57,037 nt of DNA, from positions 1 through 57,037 of the forward strand of contig NZ_WIXK01000014.1 in assembly GCF_009617595.1 (NCBI RefSeq). Reading direction: 5' to 3'. A program made the translations under genes and the position numbers. The notes beneath the pieces were generated by a model that saw only the letters and a list, made by a program, of their open reading frames with translations, did not search any database and was not told the origin of the DNA. This document shows positions 45,054-53,506 of the stretch, in pieces (positions within the stretch are counted from its first letter, which is position 1; every line of letters begins with the position of its first letter). The stretch comes from Tritonibacter aquimaris. GTDB lineage: Bacteria > Pseudomonadota > Alphaproteobacteria > Rhodobacterales > Rhodobacteraceae.

Positions 45054-46763
45054 GTGCAAAAGCAGTTTGTCGCCTCACCAGGCAGCCGCGCCGTTATTTA
45101 TCTGAGAGTTTCGACAGGCAAGCAGGCCCAAAAAGATCTTTCAATTCCAGATCAGCGCAAACAGCTCAAGGCATATTGCAAGCATAGCGCTTACAGCATC
45201 GTCGGTGAGTTCAAAGACGCCAAGAGTGGCACAACCGACAAGCGGCCAGGCTTTCAAGCCATGGTCGATGCCATCCTTTACGGCGGGCTTGAGTGTGAGC
45301 TTATTGCTGTCCACTCCTACAGCCGTTTTTTTCGGGATCAGGTCGTCGGCGAACTCTACATCAGATCGTTGGCCAAGCGAGGTGTTCGTGTGGTCAGCCT
45401 GACTCAGCAAACCGATGAAAGCCCTGAAGGCAATTTGATGCGACGCATCCTGGCTATTTTCGATGAATATCAATCACTGGAGACAGCAAAACATGTCAGG
45501 CGCAGCCTCCACGAAAACGCCCTGCAAGGTTACTGGAACGGCGGCAGCACCCCCTTCGGGTACAAAGTCGTAGAAGTCGAACGGCGTGGAAAGACCCGGA
45601 AAAAAGGTTTGGTGATTGATGAACGCGATGCAAGCGTGGTGCGTCGCATGTTCGATCTTGCCCTCAAGGGTGACGGGTCTTCCGGGCCCATGGGTATCAA
45701 GGCAATCGTATGCTGGCTAAATGAAAGAGGGTATCGCACGAGAAGAGGCAACAAATGGGGCGTGAGCGGCGTTCATCGCCACCTTACCGATCGGACATAT
45801 ACGGGCGAGTTTACGTTCCGCAGCGGTGAAAATGGAGGTGTGGAAATCCCGCTGCAAGTGCCGACAATCGTATCTGAAGATGAATTCCTGCAGTTGCGCG
45901 ATTTCCTTGATGCCAGGAACCCGAAGAAGACCCCGCCGAGAGTCGTGACCGGCGATGTCCTCCTAACGGGTCTCGTTACGTGTCCGCATTGCGGCAATGG
46001 GATGACCACGCAAACAGGAAAGGGTGGTCGCTATCGCTACTACTCCTGTTCCAATCATATGCGTACGGGTAAGTCAGGTTGCCAAGGTCACCGTGTACCC
46101 ATGGGCGCACTTGACGAGCTGGTTCTTCAGCATGTTCGAGCAGATCTGCTTACCTCCGAGAAGGCGAACGCACTTCTCGACCCATTGCGCACACGCCAAG
46201 AGAAAGCCGAAGAGGATCAAGCGGAGCGGCTGGCAGCTCGTAACGCCGAAGTGCAAGCGGCCAAGAAGAGCCTCGACGCCTTGTATGACATGATCCGGCA
46301 CGGGTTGGTGGACCTTGCCGAAGAAGACTTCAAGCAAAGATTCCTGTCAGCGAAGGAACATCACCTACGCGCCCAAAAAGAACGGGATCAGGTTGCCGCT
46401 GAACTCGCACCTGAAGCTCGCGTCGGCCATCAAAAGGTCTCAGCGTTTGTTTCCGGGATCCAGGAGGCCCTTGCGCAGCCATCAATAGCCGGAAAGCGGG
46501 GTTTCCTTCGGGCGATCATTGACGAGATCAAAGTAGGTGCAGATCAAATTACGATTTTGGGTCGCAGGTCACAATTTGAGCGAGCCATAGTGAGCGGCGA
46601 AGCGATCGCTTCCACAGTTCCCACTTTTGTTCGTAAGTGGCGGGGAGACAGGGATTCGAACCCTGGGAACGCTCTCACGTTCAACGGTTTTCAAGACCGC
46701 CGCATTCGACCACTCTGCCACCTCCCCGGTCTGGGGGCGGGTTTAGGGCCTGTGCGAAACTGA
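45054..46763 (+). CDS. Large serine recombinase (right copy), frame running through tRNA-Ser
   Basis: The protein of about 569 residues has a resolvase domain (AVIYLRVSTGKQAQKDLSIPDQ; YSRFFRDQVVGELY), recombinase domain (GYWNGGSTPFGYK) and zinc ribbon (VTCPHCGNGMTTQTG...CSNHMRTGKSGCQG) plus a coiled-coil arm. GTG 45054 follows GGAAGGG; the frame is open to TTG 44991. Residues after about TVPTFVRKW are encoded antisense across the tRNA-Ser gene (RGDRDSNPGN...), so the last 40 or so come from the host side. This fits integration at the tRNA end, with this enzyme as the likely integrase of the island. Confidence 0.88.
   Translation: MQKQFVASPGSRAVIYLRVSTGKQAQKDLSIPDQRKQLKAYCKHSAYSIVGEFKDAKSGTTDKRPGFQAMVDAILYGGLECELIAVHSYSRFFRDQVVGELYIRSLAKRGVRVVSLTQQTDESPEGNLMRRILAIFDEYQSLETAKHVRRSLHENALQGYWNGGSTPFGYKVVEVERRGKTRKKGLVIDERDASVVRRMFDLALKGDGSSGPMGIKAIVCWLNERGYRTRRGNKWGVSGVHRHLTDRTYTGEFTFRSGENGGVEIPLQVPTIVSEDEFLQLRDFLDARNPKKTPPRVVTGDVLLTGLVTCPHCGNGMTTQTGKGGRYRYYSCSNHMRTGKSGCQGHRVPMGALDELVLQHVRADLLTSEKANALLDPLRTRQEKAEEDQAERLAARNAEVQAAKKSLDALYDMIRHGLVDLAEEDFKQRFLSAKEHHLRAQKERDQVAAELAPEARVGHQKVSAFVSGIQEALAQPSIAGKRGFLRAIIDEIKVGADQITILGRRSQFERAIVSGEAIASTVPTFVRKWRGDRDSNPGNALTFNGFQDRRIRPLCHLPGLGAGLGPVRN
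46638..46727 (-). tRNA. tRNA-Ser(UGA)
   Basis: The minus strand folds as a 90-nt class II tRNA: acceptor GGGGAGG pairing with TCTCCCC, anticodon loop CTTGAAA (anticodon UGA), a long variable arm (GAACGTGAGAGCGTTC), T loop GGTTCGAATCC and an encoded CCA end. The 3' end faces the island, and the gene is intact, so integration restored or spared it. Confidence 0.95.
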
Positions 46764-46768
46764 TGCAA
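46740..46768 (-). promoter_or_regulatory. Probable tRNA-Ser promoter
   Basis: On the minus strand TTGCAT (46768-46763) and TAAACC (46745-46740) are separated by 17 nt, and the -10 lies 12 nt before the tRNA 5' end. Spacing and position fit a sigma-70-type promoter. Confidence 0.55.
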
Positions 46769-46963
46769 GCGGGAAATTACCTTGAAATCCACTTTACTAG
46801 GGTGACGCCCGCAAAATCATCGACAGATTATTGCCGAGGAACGCGTGCATCCCGTGCACAGGGTTTTCTTGTGGGTTGCTTCTGTCTATGGTGAACGCAA
46901 ATAAAACGGTCGGACAAACGACCAATGCAGTTTAGGCACATATTCAGGCAAGGACACAGCAGC

Positions 46964-47881
46964 ATGCAGACCGCCCCCTTTTTCATGCGACGTGGTATTA
47001 GAACTCTGCTGCCCTTGGCGGCGATCTTGACACTTTCCGCCTGTCAGGGTGGCAGCGGCTTTAATCTGCCCTTCCTAGAAGCGCGCAGTGAGGCCGGTGA
47101 AACAGGCGGCTTCAGCAGCGGCACCCGTACTGAGCTGATCGAACATGACGTTGAAGCCCCCGATGTGTTTCAGGTGACTGAGGCGGGTCTTTGGGATGGT
47201 CGTCCGTCGCTTGGTGGTGTTTGGGTGGCACACCCGGATGCGCGTGACCCAGAGCGCGTGATCATTCGCAACAACGCCAACGGTAAATTTGTCATCGGCG
47301 CATTGTTTCGCCGCGAACGTGAGATCCCCGGACCACGGGTGCAGATTTCTTCTAATGCTGCCGAAGCGCTGGGCATGCTCGCCGGTGCCCCGGTTGAGGT
47401 AAACGTCACCGCACTGCGCAAAGAAGCGGTTGAAGAGCAAAGCGAAGAAGCCGCTTTTGAGGCGCTGCAAACCTCAGCCCTTGAAACCACGCCGCTGGAA
47501 ACAACACCTTTGGAAACCACCCCGCTGAGTGACGATCCCATTGCAGGGGCCGCCGCCGCGATTGAGGCAAGTGCGCCAAAGCCTGCTACGCCAAAACCCG
47601 CGGCAAAACCCGCGCCAAAGCCAAAACCAGCCGCTGTTAGTTCTAAACTGGAAAAACCCTTCATCCAGATCGGTATTTTCAGCGTAAAGGCCAACGCAAA
47701 ACGCACCGCAGATATTATGCGCAATGCGGGCATAATCCCCGCTACGCTTGAAGGGTCTTCCAACGGCAAACCTTTCTGGCGCGTGGTTGTTGGCCCTGCC
47801 AACACCAAAACCGAGCGCAGCCAATTGCTGAAACAGGTCCGCGACACAGGCTTTACCGACGCTTATGCTGTCACCAACTGA
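46964..47881 (+). CDS. RlpA/SPOR-like lipoprotein
   Basis: The 305-residue product has a lipoprotein signal (LLPLAAILTLSAC). The middle (GLWDGRPSLGGVWVAHPDA...RVQISSNAAEALGMLAGAPVEVNV) resembles the double-psi beta barrel of RlpA. Three exact ETTPL repeats precede an Ala/Lys/Pro linker. A C-terminal SPOR domain (FIQIGIFSVKANAKRTADIM, FWRVVVGPANTKTERSQLL) binds denuded septal peptidoglycan. ATG 46964 has AAGGA 10 nt upstream; ATG 46925 is possible. It is first in a row with a D,D-carboxypeptidase, tmk, holB and tatD, suggesting a role in cell-wall remodelling at division. Confidence 0.82.
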   Translation: MQTAPFFMRRGIRTLLPLAAILTLSACQGGSGFNLPFLEARSEAGETGGFSSGTRTELIEHDVEAPDVFQVTEAGLWDGRPSLGGVWVAHPDARDPERVIIRNNANGKFVIGALFRREREIPGPRVQISSNAAEALGMLAGAPVEVNVTALRKEAVEEQSEEAAFEALQTSALETTPLETTPLETTPLSDDPIAGAAAAIEASAPKPATPKPAAKPAPKPKPAAVSSKLEKPFIQIGIFSVKANAKRTADIMRNAGIIPATLEGSSNGKPFWRVVVGPANTKTERSQLLKQVRDTGFTDAYAVTN

Positions 47882-47903
47882 TCCCAAAGGGAGACCATAA
47901 ATC

Positions 47904-49103
47904 ATGGACTGCTTCACCCCCTTTGCCCGTTATGGCCTGCGGACTGCTGTTGCCACGGTTCTGTCTGCCGCGCTGCTGTCGACTTCTGCGCTCAGCGTGG
48001 CTGCCTTTGATACCAAGGCGCGCGCGGCCTATGTGCTCGATCAGGGCACCGGCACAGTGTTGATGTCAAAAGATGCTGACGCACCACTTCCGCCCGCATC
48101 TATGTCAAAGCTGATGACGCTTTATATTGCGTTTGAAGCACTGCGCGATGGCCGTTTGACCCTGGATGAACGCCTGCCCGTTTCGCAACATGCGATGAGC
48201 TACAAGGGCTCAACCATGTTTCTCAACACCCAGGACCGCGTCCGGGTTGAGGATCTGTTGCGTGGCGTTATCGTTCTGTCCGGCAATGACGCCTGCGTGG
48301 TGATCGCCGAAGCACTGTCCCCGGATGGAACCGAGGCCGGCTTTGCCCGCTATATGACCCGGCGTGCACAGGATATGGGGATGGAGAATTCTACTTTTTC
48401 CAACTCAAACGGCTGGCCCGCCGCAGGCCACCGTATGTCGGTGCGTGATCTGGCTATTCTGGCCGAGCGTCTGATCGAAGATTTCCCCCAATTCTATCCG
48501 ATGTTTGCCGAGCGTGATTTTGCCTTTGACGGTCGCGCACCTTCAAACACGCGCAACCGCAACCCGCTGCTACGCCTTGATATTGGCGCAGATGGGCTCA
48601 AGACCGGCCATACTGAGGAAGCAGGATATGGCCTTGTGGGCTCGGCCAAGCAGGATGGACGTCGGGTGATTTTTGTGCTCTCGGGACTGAACTCCACCAC
48701 CCAGCGCGCCGAAGAGAGCGAGGCGGTTGTGAATTGGTCCTTTCGCCAATTTTCCCAAAAAACCATAGTGAAAGCCAACACGCCGGTGGCTGAGGCCGAA
48801 GTTTGGATGGGGGCCAACAAAACCGTGGGCCTCGTCACGACTGAAGATATGGACGTGCTGTTGCCCGCGCTTCACCGCAACGAGCTCGCCGCAGAAGTTG
48901 TTTATAACGGCCCCATTCAGGCCCCGGTAAAACAAGGAGACCAGCTCGCTGAACTGGTTTTCCAACCCGAAGGCCTGCCAGAAATGCGCCTGCCGCTGGT
49001 TGCGGAAAATGATGTGGCAATTGGCGGCTTTCAGGTGCGTGTCACCACTGCTGCCAATGTGCTGATCAAACAGTTCTTAAATGGCCCCGAGACAGCCCAG
49101 TGA
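47904..49103 (+). CDS. dacC: D-alanyl-D-alanine carboxypeptidase (PBP5/6 type)
   Basis: The enzyme trims the terminal D-Ala of peptidoglycan stem peptides. The 399-residue product has a signal peptide, the serine motif SMSKLM, SGNDACV as SxN, and KTGHTEEAGYG as KTG, followed by a C-terminal beta domain (AEVVYNGPIQAPVKQGDQLAELV) as in DacA, DacC and DacD. ATG 47904 has AAAGGGAG upstream and lies 22 bp after the SPOR gene. Its stop overlaps the tmk GTG. The exact dac letter is a guess. Confidence 0.88.
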   Translation: MDCFTPFARYGLRTAVATVLSAALLSTSALSVAAFDTKARAAYVLDQGTGTVLMSKDADAPLPPASMSKLMTLYIAFEALRDGRLTLDERLPVSQHAMSYKGSTMFLNTQDRVRVEDLLRGVIVLSGNDACVVIAEALSPDGTEAGFARYMTRRAQDMGMENSTFSNSNGWPAAGHRMSVRDLAILAERLIEDFPQFYPMFAERDFAFDGRAPSNTRNRNPLLRLDIGADGLKTGHTEEAGYGLVGSAKQDGRRVIFVLSGLNSTTQRAEESEAVVNWSFRQFSQKTIVKANTPVAEAEVWMGANKTVGLVTTEDMDVLLPALHRNELAAEVVYNGPIQAPVKQGDQLAELVFQPEGLPEMRLPLVAENDVAIGGFQVRVTTAANVLIKQFLNGPETAQ

Positions 49104-49738
49104 CATCCACTCCCTCCAATCAAGGCCTGTTTCTGACCTTTGAAGGCATCGACGGCTCCGGCAAATCCACCCAATGCAAACGTCTGGCTGAGGCGCTCAG
49201 CGCGCGTGGGCTGGAGCCTGTTCTCACCCGTGAGCCCGGCGGCTCCAAAGGCGCAGAAGAAATCCGCGCGCTGGTGCTGGAAGGGGATCCTGATCGTTGG
49301 TCCGCTGAAACTGAACTTTTGTTGTTCACAGCCGCGCGGCGTGATCATCTGGAACGGCTTATTGCCCCTTCGGTTGATGCAGGAAAGATCGTGATCTGTG
49401 ACCGTTTTGCAGACAGCACCCGCATGTATCAGGGCCTGTCGCGCGGCGATCTGCGTGCCACGGTTGATGAGCTTCATGCGCTGATGATCGGGCGTGAGCC
49501 GGATCTGACCATCCTGCTCGATATGGATCCCGAGATCGGCCTCGCCCGCGCTAAGGGACGGCAGGGTCATGAAGAACGTTTTGAAGATATGGGGCTGGAG
49601 CTGCAGCAGAAAATGCGCGCGGGCTTTCTGGCGCTGGCTGACGAATTCTCGGATCGTTTTGTCGTGATCAACGGCAATCAAAGCGCCGATCAGGTTGCCG
49701 AAGAAGTGCTTGCAGCGACGCTCAAGGCGCTCGCATGA
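49100..49738 (+). CDS. tmk: Thymidylate kinase
   Basis: Tmk phosphorylates dTMP to dTDP. The 212-residue product has the P-loop FEGIDGSGKST, the DR(Y/F/H) motif CDRFADSTRMYQG, and a lid with basic residues (ARAKGRQGHEERFEDMG). GTG 49100 overlaps the dacC stop, and the gene overlaps holB by 4 bp, so coupling on both sides is likely. The tmk-holB-tatD order is widely conserved. Confidence 0.96.
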   Translation: MTSTPSNQGLFLTFEGIDGSGKSTQCKRLAEALSARGLEPVLTREPGGSKGAEEIRALVLEGDPDRWSAETELLLFTAARRDHLERLIAPSVDAGKIVICDRFADSTRMYQGLSRGDLRATVDELHALMIGREPDLTILLDMDPEIGLARAKGRQGHEERFEDMGLELQQKMRAGFLALADEFSDRFVVINGNQSADQVAEEVLAATLKALA

Positions 49739-50868
49739 GATCGCGCGAGATCAACGAAGACGACGCGCTTCCGCGTGCTGATCAGGCTCCGGGTGCGCCA
49801 CACCCGCGCGAAACCGCGCGCCTGTTTGGTCAAGACGTGGCTGAGCGGGATTTCCTGCAAGCCTATACATCAGACCGGCTGCATCACGGCTGGCTGTTGA
49901 TGGGGCCGCAGGGTGTGGGCAAGGCCACATTGGCCTGGCGCATTGCCCGTTTTTTGCTGGCGACACCCCCTGCCGAGGATGGCCTGTTTGGTGCACCGCC
50001 CCCGCCTAGCACGCTTGATATTGACCCCGAGCACCCGGTTGCCCATCGCATTCAGGCACTTGCAGAACCGGGCCTTGCAGCCATCACCCGCAGCTACAAT
50101 GATCGCGAGAAATTGCGCGATCAGATCGTGGTGGATGATATTCGCGCGCTGAACCGCTTCTTTGGTCTTTCAGCCACCGATGGTGGGCGTCGTGTGGTGA
50201 TTGTGGATGCCGCAGATGACATGAACATCAGCGCAGCAAACGCATTGTTGAAGATGCTGGAAGAGCCGCCTGCGCGCACCACGCTGCTGCTGCTGTCGCA
50301 TCAGCCTTCGCGCCTGTTGCCCACGATCCGATCACGCTGCCGCACATTGCGGCTGTCGCCCCTGTCTGGCGAAGATATGCAGGCAGCGCTTGCACAGGCA
50401 GGCGCAAGTCTTCCGCAAAACCCCGATCATCTGAACGCGCTGGCGCAGGGCTCCGTTGGCCAAGCCATGCGACTGTTGTCGCTGGGTGGTCTGGAGATAT
50501 ATGCCGAATGGATGCAGGTGCTTGCATCGCTGCCGCGCCTTGATCGTCCGCGCGCACTCAAGCTCGCAGAGGCCTGTGCGCAACCCGGCGCTGGTGAAAA
50601 GTTTGAACTGCTGCTGACACTGATTGAAACAAGCCTTGCACGTCTTGCGCGCACTGGGGCCATTGGCCACCCTCCCCTACCCGAAGCGGCCCAGGGCGAG
50701 GCAGAGGTGTTGCAACGCCTGTCGCCAAATGCACACAAAGCCCGCGCTTGGGCCGACCTCGCCGCAACAGCTTCTGCGCGCGTACGTCACGGCCAGGCGG
50801 TGAACCTTGACCCGGCCGCGCTTGTCCTAGATACGGTTTTCAAGATGCAAGACTGCGCGTCGCAATAG
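49735..50868 (+). CDS. holB: DNA polymerase III delta prime subunit
   Basis: HolB is part of the clamp loader. The 377-residue protein has LMGPQGVGKATLAWRIARFLL (modified P-loop), VVDDIRALNRFFGLSATDGGRRVVIVDAADDMN, ANALLKMLEEPP and the SRC motif SRCRTLRLSPL. It overlaps tmk by 4 bp (ATGA). It lies 32 bp before tatD. The N-terminal 40 residues include a short acidic and basic leader common in Rhodobacterales. Confidence 0.93.
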   Translation: MRSREINEDDALPRADQAPGAPHPRETARLFGQDVAERDFLQAYTSDRLHHGWLLMGPQGVGKATLAWRIARFLLATPPAEDGLFGAPPPPSTLDIDPEHPVAHRIQALAEPGLAAITRSYNDREKLRDQIVVDDIRALNRFFGLSATDGGRRVVIVDAADDMNISAANALLKMLEEPPARTTLLLLSHQPSRLLPTIRSRCRTLRLSPLSGEDMQAALAQAGASLPQNPDHLNALAQGSVGQAMRLLSLGGLEIYAEWMQVLASLPRLDRPRALKLAEACAQPGAGEKFELLLTLIETSLARLARTGAIGHPPLPEAAQGEAEVLQRLSPNAHKARAWADLAATASARVRHGQAVNLDPAALVLDTVFKMQDCASQ

Positions 50869-50900
50869 ATCTGCAGACGCCTAACATTCCTGAGGCCCCC

Positions 50901-51707
50901 ATGACGCACCCGCATATCACCGATAGCCACTGCCATCTGGATTTTCCGGACTTTGAAGGCCAGCTCGATCAGGTGATCCAAAACGCCAAAGATGCGGGCG
51001 TTGCACGGATGGTGACAATCTGCACCAAGCTGCGCAATGAACCTTCGGTCCGCGCCATCGCCGAAGCACATGCGCCGGTGTTTTACGCCGCGGGCACCCA
51101 CCCGATGAGCGTTGCAGATGAACCCATGGCCACCGTCGAAGAACTGGTGGCGCTTGCGAAACATCCCAAGTTTGTTGGCATCGGTGAAACCGGGCTTGAT
51201 TATCACTACACCGGCGAAAGCGCCGAAGTGCAGAAACGCTCGCTCCATATCCATATTGAGGCGGCGCGCGAAACCGGCCTGCCGTTGATCATTCATTCCC
51301 GTGCCGCCGATGATGACATGGCGCGCATTCTGGGTGATGAAATGGCCAAGGGTGCCTATACCTGCGTGATGCATTGTTTCTCATCTTCGGCTGAACTGGC
51401 CCGCGCCTCGGTGGAAATGGGCTGTTATCTGTCGATGTCGGGCATTGCCGCCTTCCCCAAAAGCCGCGAACTGCGGGAAATCTTTGCCGCAGCGCCGCGT
51501 GATCGTATTCTGGTGGAGACCGACAGCCCCTATCTTGCGCCGCCGCCCCATCGCGGCAAACGCAATGAACCGGCCTATACCGCGCTAACCGCCAAAATCG
51601 CAGCTGAGGCCTTTGGCATGGATTACGCTGAATTTGCCGCCCAGACCGAAGCAAATTTTGATCGCCTGTTCTGGAAGGCCGCCGATTACAACAAGGCGGC
51701 CGCCTGA
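50901..51707 (+). CDS. tatD: TatD family metal-dependent hydrolase
   Basis: TatD-type enzymes are metal-dependent DNases of the amidohydrolase fold. The 268-residue product has the metal motif ITDSHCHLDF, VGIGETGLDYHY, IIHSRAADDD, MHCFSSS and VETDSPYLAPPPHRGKRNEP. Its stop overlaps the start of the MBL gene by 1 bp. The cellular role, DNA repair or tRNA or D-aminoacyl editing, is not settled for many members. Confidence 0.93.
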   Translation: MTHPHITDSHCHLDFPDFEGQLDQVIQNAKDAGVARMVTICTKLRNEPSVRAIAEAHAPVFYAAGTHPMSVADEPMATVEELVALAKHPKFVGIGETGLDYHYTGESAEVQKRSLHIHIEAARETGLPLIIHSRAADDDMARILGDEMAKGAYTCVMHCFSSSAELARASVEMGCYLSMSGIAAFPKSRELREIFAAAPRDRILVETDSPYLAPPPHRGKRNEPAYTALTAKIAAEAFGMDYAEFAAQTEANFDRLFWKAADYNKAAA

Positions 51708-52504
51708 TGGCAGAGTTACGTTTCACCATATTGGGCTGTGGCTCTTCGGGGGGCGTTCCGCGTCTTGGCGGGCTTTGGGGAGCATGTGATCCAGCAAACC
51801 CCAAAAACACCCGGCGCCGCTGTTCAATGCTGGTCGAGCGTGAAGGCAAAGATGGCACCACCAGCGTGCTGATTGATACTTCACCCGATATGCGTAGCCA
51901 GCTGCTCGACACGTCGACCGCGCGCCTGGATGGGGTTGTCTACACCCATGCCCATGCCGATCACGTGCATGGCATCGATGATCTGCGTATGATTGTCTTT
52001 AACATGCGTGACCGGGTTAAGGTTTACGCTGACGGCGACACGCAAAACGCGCTGCTGTCACGTTTTGGCTATGCGTTTGTTCAGCCTGAGGGATCGCCCT
52101 ACCCGCCTATTCTGGATCTGCACGCAATTGATGGACCGGTTGAAATTGATGGCCCCGGCGGCACAATCACCCTGCGCCCGTTTCGCGTCGCACATGGCTC
52201 TATTGATGCGCTGGGGTTCCGGATCAATGATCTTGCCTATCTGCCCGATGTCTCAAGCATCCCGGATGCGGCACTGCCGGAACTTGAGGGGCTGGATTGC
52301 TGGGTGATTGATGCGCTGCGTCGCGATCCCCATCCCACCCATTTCTGCCTGCAGGATGCGCTGAACTGGATTGAACGGATGCAGCCACGCCGCGCCGTTC
52401 TGACCAATCTTCACAATGATCTCGACTATGCCACGCTGCAGGATGAAACCGCGGATCATATTACGCCGGCCTATGATGGTATGGTAATCCGCTACGCTGT
52501 CTAA
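51707..52504 (+). CDS. MBL-fold metallo-hydrolase (PhnP-like)
   Basis: The 265-residue protein has LGCGSSGGVPRLGGLWGACDP at the N-terminus, the zinc motif YTHAHADHVHGIDDLR, FRVAHGSIDALGFRI, and VIDALRRDPHPTHF, the pattern of PhnP-type cyclic phosphate phosphodiesterases. No phn genes are near. It is the last gene of the SPOR-dacC-tmk-holB-tatD run, with a 1-bp overlap with tatD. The substrate is unknown. Confidence 0.88.
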   Translation: MAELRFTILGCGSSGGVPRLGGLWGACDPANPKNTRRRCSMLVEREGKDGTTSVLIDTSPDMRSQLLDTSTARLDGVVYTHAHADHVHGIDDLRMIVFNMRDRVKVYADGDTQNALLSRFGYAFVQPEGSPYPPILDLHAIDGPVEIDGPGGTITLRPFRVAHGSIDALGFRINDLAYLPDVSSIPDAALPELEGLDCWVIDALRRDPHPTHFCLQDALNWIERMQPRRAVLTNLHNDLDYATLQDETADHITPAYDGMVIRYAV

Positions 52505-52529
52505 CCGCAGAAATTCAAAAGGGTAAGCC

Positions 52530-53459
52530 ATGCTGAGCACGCTGATCAATGTGATTGCGCCGGTGTTTCTGGTGGTCGGTGCAGGCTATGCAACCACCCG
52601 TGCGGGCATGTTTCAGCAAAGCCATATTGATGGGCTGATGGCCTTCACCCAGAAGTTTGCAATCCCTTGCCTGCTGTTTGGAGCCATTGCGCACCTAGAC
52701 CTGTCGCAAGGGTTTTCGCTGCCGCTGCTCAGCAGTTTTTACATCGGCGCGTTCAGTTGTTTTCTGCTCGGGTTGTTTGGCGCAAAGATCCTGTTTGGTC
52801 GCCCCTGGACGGATGCCACAGCAATTGGATTTTGTTGCCTGTTTTCCAATTCTGTCCTGCTCGGCCTGCCCATTACCGAACGCGCCTTTGGCGTGGATGC
52901 CCTGGCGGGTAACTACATGATCATCGCGTTTCATTCGCCGTTTTGTTACGGCATCGGCATCACCGTGATGGAAATTGTCCGCAATCAGGGCGCGGGATTG
53001 TTCCAGACCATTAAACGTGTGCTGACGGCGATGTTCAAAAACGCACTGATTGTTGGGATCGCGCTTGGATTTGTGGTGAATCTATCAGGCGTCGTGATCC
53101 CTGCGGTGTTTGATGAAGCGCTATCGCTGCTGACGCGCGCAGCACTCCCCGCAGCGCTGTTTGCGCTCGGCGGCGTGTTGACCCAATACCGCCCCGAAGG
53201 TGATATGCGGGTGATCCTTTATGTCTGCGCGCTGAGCCTTTTGGTGCATCCTTTGATCGTGATGAGCCTTGGCAGCCTGCAAGGGTTGGATGCGACATTG
53301 CTGCGATCGGGTGTGATGAATGCGGCAATGGCCACAGGTATTAACGGCTACATCTTTGCCAATATGTACGGCTGCGCCAAACGGGTTGCGGCCTCTGCTG
53401 TGCTGCTGGCGACCGGGCTTTCGGCGCTTACCGTTTGGATGTGGATAAGCGTGTTGTGA
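52530..53459 (+). CDS. AEC family transporter
   Basis: The 309-residue inner-membrane protein has about ten membrane segments. It begins LINVIAPVFLVVGAGYATTRAGMFQ and includes CCLFSNSVLLGLPITERAFG, the auxin-efflux-carrier fold. These proteins usually export or import small organic acids; the substrate cannot be read from sequence. It follows the MBL gene by 25 bp, so cotranscription is possible. Confidence 0.88.
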   Translation: MLSTLINVIAPVFLVVGAGYATTRAGMFQQSHIDGLMAFTQKFAIPCLLFGAIAHLDLSQGFSLPLLSSFYIGAFSCFLLGLFGAKILFGRPWTDATAIGFCCLFSNSVLLGLPITERAFGVDALAGNYMIIAFHSPFCYGIGITVMEIVRNQGAGLFQTIKRVLTAMFKNALIVGIALGFVVNLSGVVIPAVFDEALSLLTRAALPAALFALGGVLTQYRPEGDMRVILYVCALSLLVHPLIVMSLGSLQGLDATLLRSGVMNAAMATGINGYIFANMYGCAKRVAASAVLLATGLSALTVWMWISVL

Positions 53460-53506
53460 GCTGATCACGAGGCTTGGTCTGCTCCCACTTTGAAGCAACG
53501 CAGCCG

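Larger units (their letters stand above)
30521..46637. mobile_element. Probable genomic island inserted at tRNA-Ser(UGA)
   Basis: This 16-kb block holds only accessory genes (restriction-modification, nucleases, recombinases, unidentified small proteins) between core genes on both sides. It is visibly more AT-rich than its flanks. Its right edge touches the 3' end of an intact tRNA-Ser gene, and a large serine recombinase lies against that edge with its frame running through the tRNA. The left edge is set only by change in gene content near 30,430-30,530. No copy of the tRNA 3' end was found there, which is not surprising because serine integrases leave very short repeats. It may be composite. 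Confidence 0.6.

Noticed and set aside
30430-46637. Integrated prophage
   Set aside because: Recombinases are present, but no capsid, tail, terminase, lysis or replication genes are seen.
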